The notes: generated from the sequence alone by a model not told the origin. Positions 1 to 6,485 are shown, numbered from the stretch's first letter. The stretch is 7,645 nucleotides of DNA from an uncultured Verrucomicrobia subdivision 3 bacterium (GCA_946480555.1 CAMLLE010000126.1:1-7645), one strand, 5' to 3'. Numbers and translations: made by a program.

Positions 1-1
1 C

Positions 2-706
2 TACAACCAAAGCGCCCGACTCCACGACGGAAACGTGGAAGCCGTGATCACGAGCAAACGCGATCAAGATTCCGCGGATGGCATTTGCGTCTTCGACAAG
101 GAACGCGGCGTGGTGGAAGGCATTTACCCGAGGCCCTGGCAGCTATGCACGTGCGTTGGCAAATGGCATTACGACCGCGAAGTCATTTACAAAACGCCCA
201 AGCGCGTCATCGACATGCTGGTCGATGTCGTCAGTCGAAACGGGAACCTGCTGTTGAACTTCCCGCTGCCGAACAGCGGCGCGCTGGACAGTCAGGAATT
301 GAAAATCCTGGAAGCCATCACGAACTGGATGAGCGTGAACAGCGAAGCCATCTACGAAACGCGCCCTTGGAATACCGTTGGCGAAGGCGGGCTGGTGAAG
401 GAAATCCCCGGCGTGAAATACAACGAAGCCAGTTTGAAGGATTTCACATCAGACGTGGTGCGTTTCACTACCAAAGGCAAAACGCTCTACGCATTCTTTA
501 TGGGTTGGCCAGAAAAGGAAGTCACGATTGCGCCGCTCGCTGCTGGCAGGGCACATGTTGCGGGCAGAATCCAGAACGTCGGACTCGTGGGTGCTGCGCC
601 GACATTGAAATGGGAGCACAACTCGAAGGGTCTCACCGTTCAACTGCCGGAAAATCCGCCAACAGATTTCGCCCATGTGCTGAAGATCGAAGGCTTGGAA
701 ACGTGA
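2..706 (+). CDS. GH29 alpha-L-fucosidase, C-terminal part (5' end outside window)
   Basis: This is the last 234 residues of a retaining exo-alpha-L-fucosidase, which releases terminal L-fucose from glycans. The frame is open from the window edge (first residues YNQSARLHDGNVEAV), so the GTG at position 35 is not a real start. The recognisable GH29 stretch is the end of the TIM barrel: WHYDREVIYKTPKRVIDMLV followed by SRNGNLLLNFPLPNSGALD, then NWMSVNSEAIYETRPWN. In the family this part packs the last barrel helices and leads into the C-terminal beta-sandwich, seen here as roughly the last 110 residues (from GEGGLVKEIPGVKYNEAS to VLKIEGLET). The catalytic nucleophile Asp and the acid/base lie upstream and cannot be checked. 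The stop TGA at 704-706 overlaps the GTG of the next gene, so the gene is probably the upstream member of an operon with the beta-helix protein and the rhamnosidase. Family assignment is secure; the natural substrate is not known from sequence. Confidence 0.93.
   Translation, partial: YNQSARLHDGNVEAVITSKRDQDSADGICVFDKERGVVEGIYPRPWQLCTCVGKWHYDREVIYKTPKRVIDMLVDVVSRNGNLLLNFPLPNSGALDSQELKILEAITNWMSVNSEAIYETRPWNTVGEGGLVKEIPGVKYNEASLKDFTSDVVRFTTKGKTLYAFFMGWPEKEVTIAPLAAGRAHVAGRIQNVGLVGAAPTLKWEHNSKGLTVQLPENPPTDFAHVLKIEGLET
690..693 (+). promoter_or_regulatory. Candidate ribosome binding site for GTG 703
   Basis: AAGG lies nine bases before GTG 703, inside the end of the fucosidase gene. Together with the GTGA stop/start overlap it supports coupled re-initiation at 703. 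The match is short, so this is suggestive only. Confidence 0.35.
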
Positions 707-2676
707 AACGCAGTCGGCTATCAACGGAGTTGAATATGGGGCGGACCGGCAGCTCCGCCCCACCAAATCAAGGTAGGGCTGCGCTGCCGCGCAGCCCCAT
801 TGTTCGTCCGAAGCGCAAGCTGTGCCTCGGTGTTCTCGTGAGCCTTGCGCTTTCCCTGACCGGAGCTTTCTCCGCCGAACTTTGGATTTCTCCCACCGGC
901 TCCGATCAAAACCCCGGCTCGCGCGAACAACCTTTCGCCACGCTCTCCGCCGCGCAGCGTAAAGCCCGCGAACTGCGGCGGATCAACGATGTTTCCGCTC
1001 AATCCGGAATTCGCATCGTGCTCGAGGATGGCATTTATCTGCTCACGACTCCCCTGCTCTTTCGTTCCGAAGATTCCGGGACGCCCGAAAGTCCCACCAT
1101 CATCGAGGCAGCGCCAAACGGGCGCCCGACGCTGAGCGGTGGAGTTTCAGTCACCGGCTGGAAGAAGGCGCCGCGTCGCGTGCAAGGATTGCCCCCAGCT
1201 GCACGCGGCAATGTCTGGATGGCCGAAGCGCCACGCATTGGCGGACGCGTTCTCGAATTTCGCCAGCTCTGGATCAACGATCGAAAAGCCGTTCGCGCAC
1301 GGAATCCCAACGGCGCACTCGACCGCATGATGGCGTGGGATCGCACCAACCAATTCGCCATCCTTCCGACATCATCCATCGCCGGAGTCGAAGACCCGTC
1401 CGGCGTCGAAATGATCTTTCATCAGCAATGGGAAATCGCGATCTGCCGCCTGAAGTCGCGGGAGACCTTCAAAGCGCAAACGCGCGTCACGTTTCACGAA
1501 CCCGAATCGCAGTTGCAATTCGAACATCCCTGGCCGCAGCCCGTGATGTCCAGCAACGGCGCGCCATTCTTCCTCGCCAACGCGATCCAGTTTCTCGATC
1601 AGCCGGGTGAGTGGTTTCAGGAGCATCCCGGTGGGCGCATCTATTATTGGCCGCGAGCCGGCGAAGATCTCGATACCGCGACGATCATCGCGCCAGCCTT
1701 CGAAACACTGGTTCAAATCGAAGGCGCGCTCGACGATCCCGTGTCGCATATTTCGTTTCGCGGCATTCGCTTCGCGCACACCACCTGGATGCGTCCGTCC
1801 CTCCAGGGCCACGTACCGCTTCAGGCCGGCATGTACCTTCTCGACGCCTACAAATTGAAACCGCCCGGCACGATCGATCACTCGGCGGGTTTGGACAATC
1901 AAGCCTGGCTCGGCCGCGCGCCTGGCGCCGTCTCAGCAAAGAACGCCAGCCATATCAACTTCGAGCGTTGCACTTTCGAGCACCTCGCCATGTCGGGCCT
2001 GGACGTCCACGGCGGCACCCGCGACTTCGCGATCCAGGGAAACGTGTTTCGTGACATCGGTGGAAATGGAATTCAGCTCGGCCACTTCGCCGATCCCGGA
2101 TTTGAAACACATCGGCCTTACAACCCCACCGACGAACGCGTCATCGCCACGGGCCATCGCATCGCCAACAATCTTGTGACGGACACCGCGAACGAAGAGT
2201 GGGGCTGCGTGGGAATCCTGGCGGGCTACGGGCGCGAGATCACGATCGAGCACAACGAAGTCAGTCACACGTCTTACACCGGCATCAGCGTCGGCTGGGG
2301 CTGGAACAAGGCCGCTAACTGTATGCGCGACAATCGCATTGTAGCGAATCACATCCATCATGTTGCAAAGTGGATGGGTGACACTGCGGGCATCTACACG
2401 CTCTCACCGCAGCCTGGAACCTTGATCGCGAGCAACTCAGTTCACAGCATCCGCATGAGCTCTTACGCCGCCGATCCAGAGCATTGGTTTTATCTCTACC
2501 TCGACGAGGGTTCGTCACACATTACTGTGCGCGACAACTGGTGCCCGGAAGAACGGTTTCTGAAGAACGCGAACGGTCCCGGAAACGTTTGGGAGAACAA
2601 TGGTTCGATGGTGTCGGATGAAATCCGCAACAACGCCGGTCTGCAACCCGCGTTTCGCGACTTGCTGAAGAAATGA
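703..2676 (+). CDS. Secreted right-handed parallel beta-helix protein, GH141-like
   Basis: 657 residues if started at GTG 703. A signal-peptide core lies at residues 40-55 (LCLGVLVSLALSLTG), with cleavage probably near FSA/ELW at 58-59. The mature protein opens with LWISPTGSDQNPGSREQPFA, then GTPESPTIIEAAPNGRPTLS and LWINDRKAVRARNP, a layout known from GH141 and related beta-helix enzymes. The C-terminal half is a beta-helix with repeated Asn-rich turns, including YTGISVGWGW (about 525-534) and DTAGIYTLSPQPGT (560-573). GH141 contains alpha-L-fucosidase and xylanase activities, so an exported fucose-releasing enzyme fits its GH29 neighbour; activity and catalytic residues are not established here. 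I chose GTG 703 because it overlaps the fucosidase stop (GTGA), has AAGG at 690-693, and must predate the palindromic element at 736-800. ATG 736, with GGAG six bases upstream, is the main alternative (646 residues), but it lies in that element. An open frame extending upstream to 85 is only a shadow of the fucosidase. Confidence 0.85.
   Translation: MKRSRLSTELNMGRTGSSAPPNQGRAALPRSPIVRPKRKLCLGVLVSLALSLTGAFSAELWISPTGSDQNPGSREQPFATLSAAQRKARELRRINDVSAQSGIRIVLEDGIYLLTTPLLFRSEDSGTPESPTIIEAAPNGRPTLSGGVSVTGWKKAPRRVQGLPPAARGNVWMAEAPRIGGRVLEFRQLWINDRKAVRARNPNGALDRMMAWDRTNQFAILPTSSIAGVEDPSGVEMIFHQQWEIAICRLKSRETFKAQTRVTFHEPESQLQFEHPWPQPVMSSNGAPFFLANAIQFLDQPGEWFQEHPGGRIYYWPRAGEDLDTATIIAPAFETLVQIEGALDDPVSHISFRGIRFAHTTWMRPSLQGHVPLQAGMYLLDAYKLKPPGTIDHSAGLDNQAWLGRAPGAVSAKNASHINFERCTFEHLAMSGLDVHGGTRDFAIQGNVFRDIGGNGIQLGHFADPGFETHRPYNPTDERVIATGHRIANNLVTDTANEEWGCVGILAGYGREITIEHNEVSHTSYTGISVGWGWNKAANCMRDNRIVANHIHHVAKWMGDTAGIYTLSPQPGTLIASNSVHSIRMSSYAADPEHWFYLYLDEGSSHITVRDNWCPEERFLKNANGPGNVWENNGSMVSDEIRNNAGLQPAFRDLLKK
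726..729 (+). promoter_or_regulatory. Candidate ribosome binding site for ATG 736
   Basis: GGAG is spaced six bases from ATG 736, a canonical Shine-Dalgarno arrangement. It would start the beta-helix protein at the first base of the palindromic element. If used, the inserted element supplies the ATG and creates a second start 33 bases after GTG 703. Which start is used cannot be decided from sequence. Confidence 0.4.
736..800 (+). repeat. Composite palindromic element 1 (two inverted 27-base arms, apex CGGCAG), in-frame inside a CDS
   Basis: The left arm is 736-762, the spacer 763-773, and the right arm 774-800 in inverted orientation. Read in the same sense, the arms match at 21 of 27 positions. 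Each folds into a hairpin with the same six-base tip CGGCAG: 738-745 pairs with 754-761 (GGGGCGGA with TCCGCCCC), and 776-783 pairs with 790-797 (GGGCTGCG with CGCAGCCC). Two of the stem differences between arms are compensated, a G-C pair replaced by T-A and an A-T pair replaced by C-G. The element lies between the start codon and the signal-peptide core of the beta-helix protein and encodes about residues 12-33 without a stop. AT flanks the core on both sides, which could be a 2-base target duplication or part of the inverted repeat. Confidence 0.82.
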
Positions 2677-5600
2677 ATCACACAGTGACAACTCAGCCTC
2701 ACGCGAAGTCAAAATGGGGAGCGCAACCGTCCCGGTTGCACCAGCCGGCGTCCCGCCGGCTGGATCTGCGACGCAAGAGGAAGAACCGAACTTCGTTGGA
2801 TTATGCGCTCGAACGTTTTTGGCGGGACGCCAAAAACAGCAGGCGGGACGCCTGCGCTCCCCGTTGCACTTTGATTCTCCTTTGCTTTCTTCTGTTCAGT
2901 CTCTCCGCTTCTGCCGCGCTCGTTCCGGCAAATCTCAGATGTGAGTATTCGCCGAATCCGCTGGGCATCGATGTCCCCAATCCACGTCTCTCCTGGCAGG
3001 TGCAGAGTGCAGAGCGCGCTCAGTTCCAAACCGCGTATCAAATCCTTGCCGCCAGTTCGACTGAACTGCTCAACGAAGGACAAGCCGATCTTTGGAACAG
3101 TGGCAAAGTAAATTCAGATGAAACACTGCACATTCGTTATGCAGGCAAGGAATTGAAATCTTCGCAGGAAGTGTTCTGGAAACTTCGCGTTTGGGATCGC
3201 TCGGGCACGGCTTCCGACTGGGGCCCTGCTTCGAAGTGGACCATGGGAATTCTGCCGCAGCTTGGAAACGTCTCGCAAGACGCCCCGCCCGCAGGCTGGC
3301 TGGCACGCTGGATCTGCGCCCAAGCCACGAGTGAAGCGCTGTTGCTCAGGAAAGAGTTTCAGATCAAACCCGGCCTGAAGCGCGCCACCATTCACATTTC
3401 CGGTCTTGGCCATTACGAACTGAATCTCAACGGCCGCAGAGTCGGCAAGGATCTGCTCTCGCCCGGCTGGACGGATTACAACGACACGATTCTCTACGAC
3501 ACACACGACGTCACCGCGCAGCTGCAATCTGGCGCCAACGCCATTGGCATCACGCTCGGCAACGGCATGTATCACGTCGTGCGGCGTAATCGCTTTGCGA
3601 AGTTCACCGGTTCATTCGGTCCATTGCGGGCGATTGCGCAGCTTGAGTTGGAATTCGCGGACGGCAGTCGCGAGACAATTGTCACCGATCCCTCATGGCG
3701 AACGCATCCTGGGCCGATCACATACAACAGCATCTTCGGCGGCGAAGATCACGACGCTCGGCTGAATCCGATCGGCTGGGACAAACCGGGCTTCAATGAT
3801 CGGGAATGGAAACTCGCAGTTCATGTCGTCCGTCCGGGCGGCGACCTGCGCGGCCACAGCGCATCGGTCGAACCGATTCGCGCGATTGAAGTTCGCAAAC
3901 CTATTGCCGAGAAGCGCCTCGCTGAAAACAAAAGCGTTTTCGATTTCGGGCAGAACACGTCTTACATTCCGCGACTTCGCGTTGCCGGTCCGGCGGGAAG
4001 CACCGTGCGTTTGATTCCAGCGGAAGTAGTAAACGCCGACGGTTCGATCCAGCGTTCCACCATGGGCAGCACCAATCGCGGGCTTTCCTGGTGGGAATTC
4101 ACGAAGGCAACGGACGCGGAGGAAGAGTGGTTTCCGCAGTTTTATTATGTCGGTTGCAGGTATCTTGAAGCGACCCTCAACCCGGCCGCAACCAGCGTAG
4201 GGCAGGCTTTCCAGCCTGCCGGTTCTGGCGGCGTTCCAGTCGCCAGTTCCCAATCCAATTCAACACGCAACGACTCGGGGCTCGAAAGCCCCGCCGACTG
4301 GCGGGCTGCAAAGCCTGCCCTACAAATCACATCTCTCGAAGGCGTCATCATCCATGCCGACGTAGCCTTCACCGGCGACTTCGAATGTTCCAATCCGCGG
4401 CTCAACCGCATTCGCGAACTCGTCCGCTGGGCGCAGCGCGCGAACATGGTTTCGGTTCTCACCGATTGCCCGCATCGCGAAAAGCTCGGCTGGCTGGAGC
4501 AATACCATCTGAATGGTCCTTCCATCCGGTACGAGTTTGACACGGCTCGCATGTTCACGAAGGGCATGAATGACATGGCCGACGCCCAGCTCGACAACGG
4601 CCTTGTGCCGAACATTGCGCCCGAGTTCACCGAGTTCAAAGGCGCGTTCCGCAGCGCCGCCGAGTGGGGCAGCGCGTTCATCATCGTGCCGTGGCAGCAG
4701 TATCAATTCTGCGGCGATCTCGATCTTCTACGCACGCATTACGCCGGAATGAAGCGCTACTTCACGTATCTGGAAGGCCTCGCGACGAACAACATTCTTT
4801 CGCAGGGCCTTGGCGATTGGTTCGATCTCGGCCCGAAGAAATCCGGCGCGCCGCAACACACACCGCCGCCGGTGACTGCGACGGCGTTTCTGTTTCACGA
4901 TGCGCAAATCCTCGCGGAAGCCGCGAAGCTTCTGAACCAAACCGACGACGCGAAGCATTTCGCCCGGCGCGCCGTTGCGATTCGCACGAGTTACAACCGG
5001 CAGTTCTTCAATGCCGACAACGGTAGTTACGCCACCGGTTCTCAATGCGCGAACGCCCTGCCGCTCGTCCTCGGGATGGTGGAGCCGCAGCATCGTTCCG
5101 TCGTGCTGGACGCGCTCGTCAAGGATCTGGAATCACGCGATTACCTGATGACCGCCGGCGACATCGGCTTCCGTTTCCTGCTTCAGGCGCTGGCGCAGAA
5201 CGGCCGTTCAGACGTGATCTATCGCATGATCAACCAGGACGAAAAACCCGGCTACGGTTACATGCTGAAGAAGGGCGAGACGAGCCTGACGGAGGCATGG
5301 GACGCCAACCTCACCACGTCGCACAATCATTTCATGCTCGGGCACATCACGGAGTGGTTTTACAAGGACCTGGCCGGAATCGACTGCGACCTGAGCGGCC
5401 CCGGCTTCAAGCACATCGTCATCAAGCCGCAGCCTGTCGGCGACCTGACCTGGGCGCGTGCGAGTTATGAATCCGTTCGCGGCAGAATCGCGAGCCATTG
5501 GCGCCGGTCGGAGAATGCCTTCGAACTCGACGTCACAATTCCCGCCAACACGCGCGCCACGATCTTTCTTCCGGCACATTCAACGGAACAGATTCGCGAA

Positions 5601-5717
5601 AGTGGGCGAAGGCTCCCCGACGTCAGCGGCGTGACCAATGTTCGGGTTCTGGGAGATCAGGTGATCTTCGAAATTGGTTCGGGACATTACCAGTTTCGCA
5701 CCTGGTCCCAACAATAG
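2673..5717 (+). CDS. Secreted GH78 alpha-L-rhamnosidase with two in-frame palindromic insertions
   Basis: 1014 residues. It hydrolyses terminal alpha-L-rhamnose with inversion, presumably outside the cytoplasm. Domain order: signal-peptide core at 65-82 (cleavage near SASA/ALVP, 81-82); an Ig-like N-terminal domain (about 83-190, with PLGIDVPNPRLSW); the rhamnosidase N domain (about 225-395, ISGLGHYELNLNGRRVG); another beta domain (about 415-505); the (alpha/alpha)6 catalytic barrel (about 570-910); and a C-terminal beta domain (about 910-990). The barrel carries DCPHREKLGW at 598-607, where Glu603 aligns with the family general acid, and TEAWDAN with Glu874 at the position of the general base, so the enzyme should be active. 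ATG 2673 overlaps the previous stop (ATGA) and has no good ribosome binding site, implying coupling. The 64 residues before the hydrophobic core are unusually long and are largely encoded by the element at 2716-2862; a second element adds residues 509-551 in the linker before the barrel. TTG 2796 is a weaker alternative start. Confidence 0.93.
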   Translation: MNHTVTTQPHAKSKWGAQPSRLHQPASRRLDLRRKRKNRTSLDYALERFWRDAKNSRRDACAPRCTLILLCFLLFSLSASAALVPANLRCEYSPNPLGIDVPNPRLSWQVQSAERAQFQTAYQILAASSTELLNEGQADLWNSGKVNSDETLHIRYAGKELKSSQEVFWKLRVWDRSGTASDWGPASKWTMGILPQLGNVSQDAPPAGWLARWICAQATSEALLLRKEFQIKPGLKRATIHISGLGHYELNLNGRRVGKDLLSPGWTDYNDTILYDTHDVTAQLQSGANAIGITLGNGMYHVVRRNRFAKFTGSFGPLRAIAQLELEFADGSRETIVTDPSWRTHPGPITYNSIFGGEDHDARLNPIGWDKPGFNDREWKLAVHVVRPGGDLRGHSASVEPIRAIEVRKPIAEKRLAENKSVFDFGQNTSYIPRLRVAGPAGSTVRLIPAEVVNADGSIQRSTMGSTNRGLSWWEFTKATDAEEEWFPQFYYVGCRYLEATLNPAATSVGQAFQPAGSGGVPVASSQSNSTRNDSGLESPADWRAAKPALQITSLEGVIIHADVAFTGDFECSNPRLNRIRELVRWAQRANMVSVLTDCPHREKLGWLEQYHLNGPSIRYEFDTARMFTKGMNDMADAQLDNGLVPNIAPEFTEFKGAFRSAAEWGSAFIIVPWQQYQFCGDLDLLRTHYAGMKRYFTYLEGLATNNILSQGLGDWFDLGPKKSGAPQHTPPPVTATAFLFHDAQILAEAAKLLNQTDDAKHFARRAVAIRTSYNRQFFNADNGSYATGSQCANALPLVLGMVEPQHRSVVLDALVKDLESRDYLMTAGDIGFRFLLQALAQNGRSDVIYRMINQDEKPGYGYMLKKGETSLTEAWDANLTTSHNHFMLGHITEWFYKDLAGIDCDLSGPGFKHIVIKPQPVGDLTWARASYESVRGRIASHWRRSENAFELDVTIPANTRATIFLPAHSTEQIRESGRRLPDVSGVTNVRVLGDQVIFEIGSGHYQFRTWSQQ
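2716..2862 (+). repeat. Composite palindromic element 2 (two inverted 48-base arms, four hairpins with apex CGTCCCG), in-frame inside a CDS
   Basis: Arms 2716-2763 and 2815-2862 are inverted around a 51-base spacer. Each arm has the same plan: GGGGAGC, a 7-pair hairpin, one base, and a 10-pair hairpin. All four loops are TCC (GGA on the other strand) closed by C-G pairs. Stems are 2723-2729/2733-2739, 2741-2750/2754-2763, 2815-2824/2828-2837 and 2839-2845/2849-2855, all perfectly paired. Compared in the same sense, the arms differ at 8 of 17 base pairs, and every difference is compensated. The outer ten bases (GGGGAGCGCA) are perfectly inverted at the two ends. The total length is 147, exactly 49 codons, open in the rhamnosidase frame (residues 15-64), in one other plus frame and in at least one minus frame. 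No convincing target duplication flanks it. Confidence 0.88.
4197..4323 (+). repeat. Composite palindromic element 3 (GTAGGGCAGGCTTT ends), in-frame inside a CDS
   Basis: The perfect 14-base ends GTAGGGCAGGCTTT (4197-4210) and AAAGCCTGCCCTAC (4310-4323) are inverted; over 24 bases the ends differ at only two positions. Each end is itself a hairpin: 4201-4208/4213-4220 with loop TTCC, and 4300-4307/4312-4319 with loop GCAA and one G-T pair. Inside are further hairpins, 4225-4230/4241-4246 (CTGGCG with CGCCAG) and 4276-4282/4287-4293 (CGGGGCT with AGCCCCG, loop CGAA), plus pairing of 4241-4247 with 4297-4303. It is read in frame by the rhamnosidase (residues 509-551, starting VGQAFQPAGSGG). TA flanks the core at 4198-4199 and 4321-4322; removing the core plus one TA would take out 123 bases, 41 codons. 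Confidence 0.85.
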
Positions 5718-5744
5718 CGGTGCGACGAAGGCCTCTGTTTCACT

Positions 5745-6443
5745 TCAGAAATTCCATTCCACGAATCCGTTCGGACCGATGGTGCGGAAGCGCGGTTCCA
5801 TTTGATCGAAATCGCGCCAGGCCACATGCAGATCCAGGAAGAGAATATTCCCACCCTGGGCGCCGTTCTTGCGAATGTGATTGCTGCGATCCGTCCAAAT
5901 GCCAGTGATGCGGCTGAAATCATCGTCCATGCAGGCGGTGGCGTCGAAGGCGAGTTCCATTTCCGCGGTCTTGCCGGCTCCCTTCAGGCTGGCGCGCCAG
6001 AGATTGCGCGGCACCTGGCGGACACCGGGCAGCAGCATTGGATAGCCGATTACCCGTATCGGACTGGGATCGTTCTTCCAGAAGTTCCAGTGCCGGTCAT
6101 CGTTCATCTCAAGATTCGCGGGACAGTAAAACTGCTCCCGTCCGGCGCCGTTCTTTTCCAGAATCGTGGTCAGGTTCGTGTGAATGTCCCAGGGCCACTG
6201 CGGACCGGCGAAGTTGGAAAGGCGGCAATCGGGGAGCGCGTCCTGGTTGTCATTCGCATACGACTGAAGAGCCCCGCCGATCTTTTGCAGATTCTCCCGG
6301 CAATTCGTTCTAAACGCCCGTTGCTTGAGTTGTGCGCCACCGGCAAGGGTCACGAAAGCCAGCACCCCGAGAATGCAGAGGATTGCGGCGACATCCAGGG
6401 GCCGGATGGCGCCAAGCTCGTTTCTCCTCCGCAGACATTTCAT
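5745..6443 (-). CDS. Pseudopilin-like membrane-anchored protein with H-X9-DG-like C-terminal motif
   Basis: 232 residues from ATG 6443 (MKCLRRRNELGAIRPLDVAA). A basic N-terminus is followed by one hydrophobic helix at about 16-36, then RTNCRENLQKIGGALQSYAN (about 45-64), the usual continuation of type II secretion pseudopilin-like proteins of Verrucomicrobia and Planctomycetes (compare the family consensus C-NNLKQIGLA--Y--DN). Near the C-terminus, SNHIRKNGAQGG runs into NILFLDLHVAW, matching the processing-associated H-X9-DG domain, but with Leu instead of the usual Gly after Asp and a longer His spacing. The prepilin cleavage site is degenerate: the canonical G/FTLIE is GAIRPLD, with no Glu at +5. 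It may therefore stay as a simple membrane protein rather than a processed pilin. Function and partners are unknown. I chose ATG 6443 because it starts right before the basic stretch; GTG 6539, 8 bases past the glyA stop, would give 264 residues. It lies downstream of glyA in the same direction and could be co-transcribed. Confidence 0.8.
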   Translation of the reverse strand: MKCLRRRNELGAIRPLDVAAILCILGVLAFVTLAGGAQLKQRAFRTNCRENLQKIGGALQSYANDNQDALPDCRLSNFAGPQWPWDIHTNLTTILEKNGAGREQFYCPANLEMNDDRHWNFWKNDPSPIRVIGYPMLLPGVRQVPRNLWRASLKGAGKTAEMELAFDATACMDDDFSRITGIWTDRSNHIRKNGAQGGNILFLDLHVAWRDFDQMEPRFRTIGPNGFVEWNF

Positions 6444-6461
6444 AAACGTCCAATCCCGTTG

Positions 6462-6485
6462 CGGCGCGCTTTTCCGGGCGCGCCG
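6462..6485 (-). other. Hairpin between glyA and the pseudopilin-like gene
   Basis: CGGCGCGC (6462-6469) and GCGCGCCG (6478-6485) pair perfectly over eight bases around the eight-base loop 6470-6477. In the direction of transcription it lies about 60 bases after the glyA stop and about 18 bases before ATG 6443. No T-run follows it on the minus strand, so it is not a classical intrinsic terminator. It could slow transcription, protect the glyA mRNA end, or be chance in GC-rich DNA. Confidence 0.4.

Noticed and set aside
85..702. Upstream open frame that would extend the beta-helix protein to 863 residues
   Set aside because: It overlaps the clear GH29 coding sequence in another frame, is very Arg/Gln-rich and has no domain similarity; GH141-like proteins begin with a signal peptide, which lies at about 820-870.
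2815..2837. Strong hairpin with T5 and A5 runs as an intrinsic terminator
   Set aside because: It lies inside the coding sequence, the T-run is on the stem's 5' side on the plus strand, and the stem is explained as one of four hairpins of element 2.
2714..2944. Small plus-strand open frame across element 2
   Set aside because: It overlaps the rhamnosidase frame, and its sequence (APAGVPPAG and similar) is just the palindromes read in another frame.
2709..3083. Minus-strand open frame across element 2 (SAGVPPAVFGVPP)
   Set aside because: It is antisense to the rhamnosidase and has no independent evidence. Such peptides arise from the repeat; databases may contain them as spurious proteins.
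736..4323. CRISPR array or insertion sequence as an explanation for the repeats
   Set aside because: There are no regularly spaced direct repeats or spacers, and no transposase gene in the window. The elements are short, non-coding-type palindromes that differ from each other.
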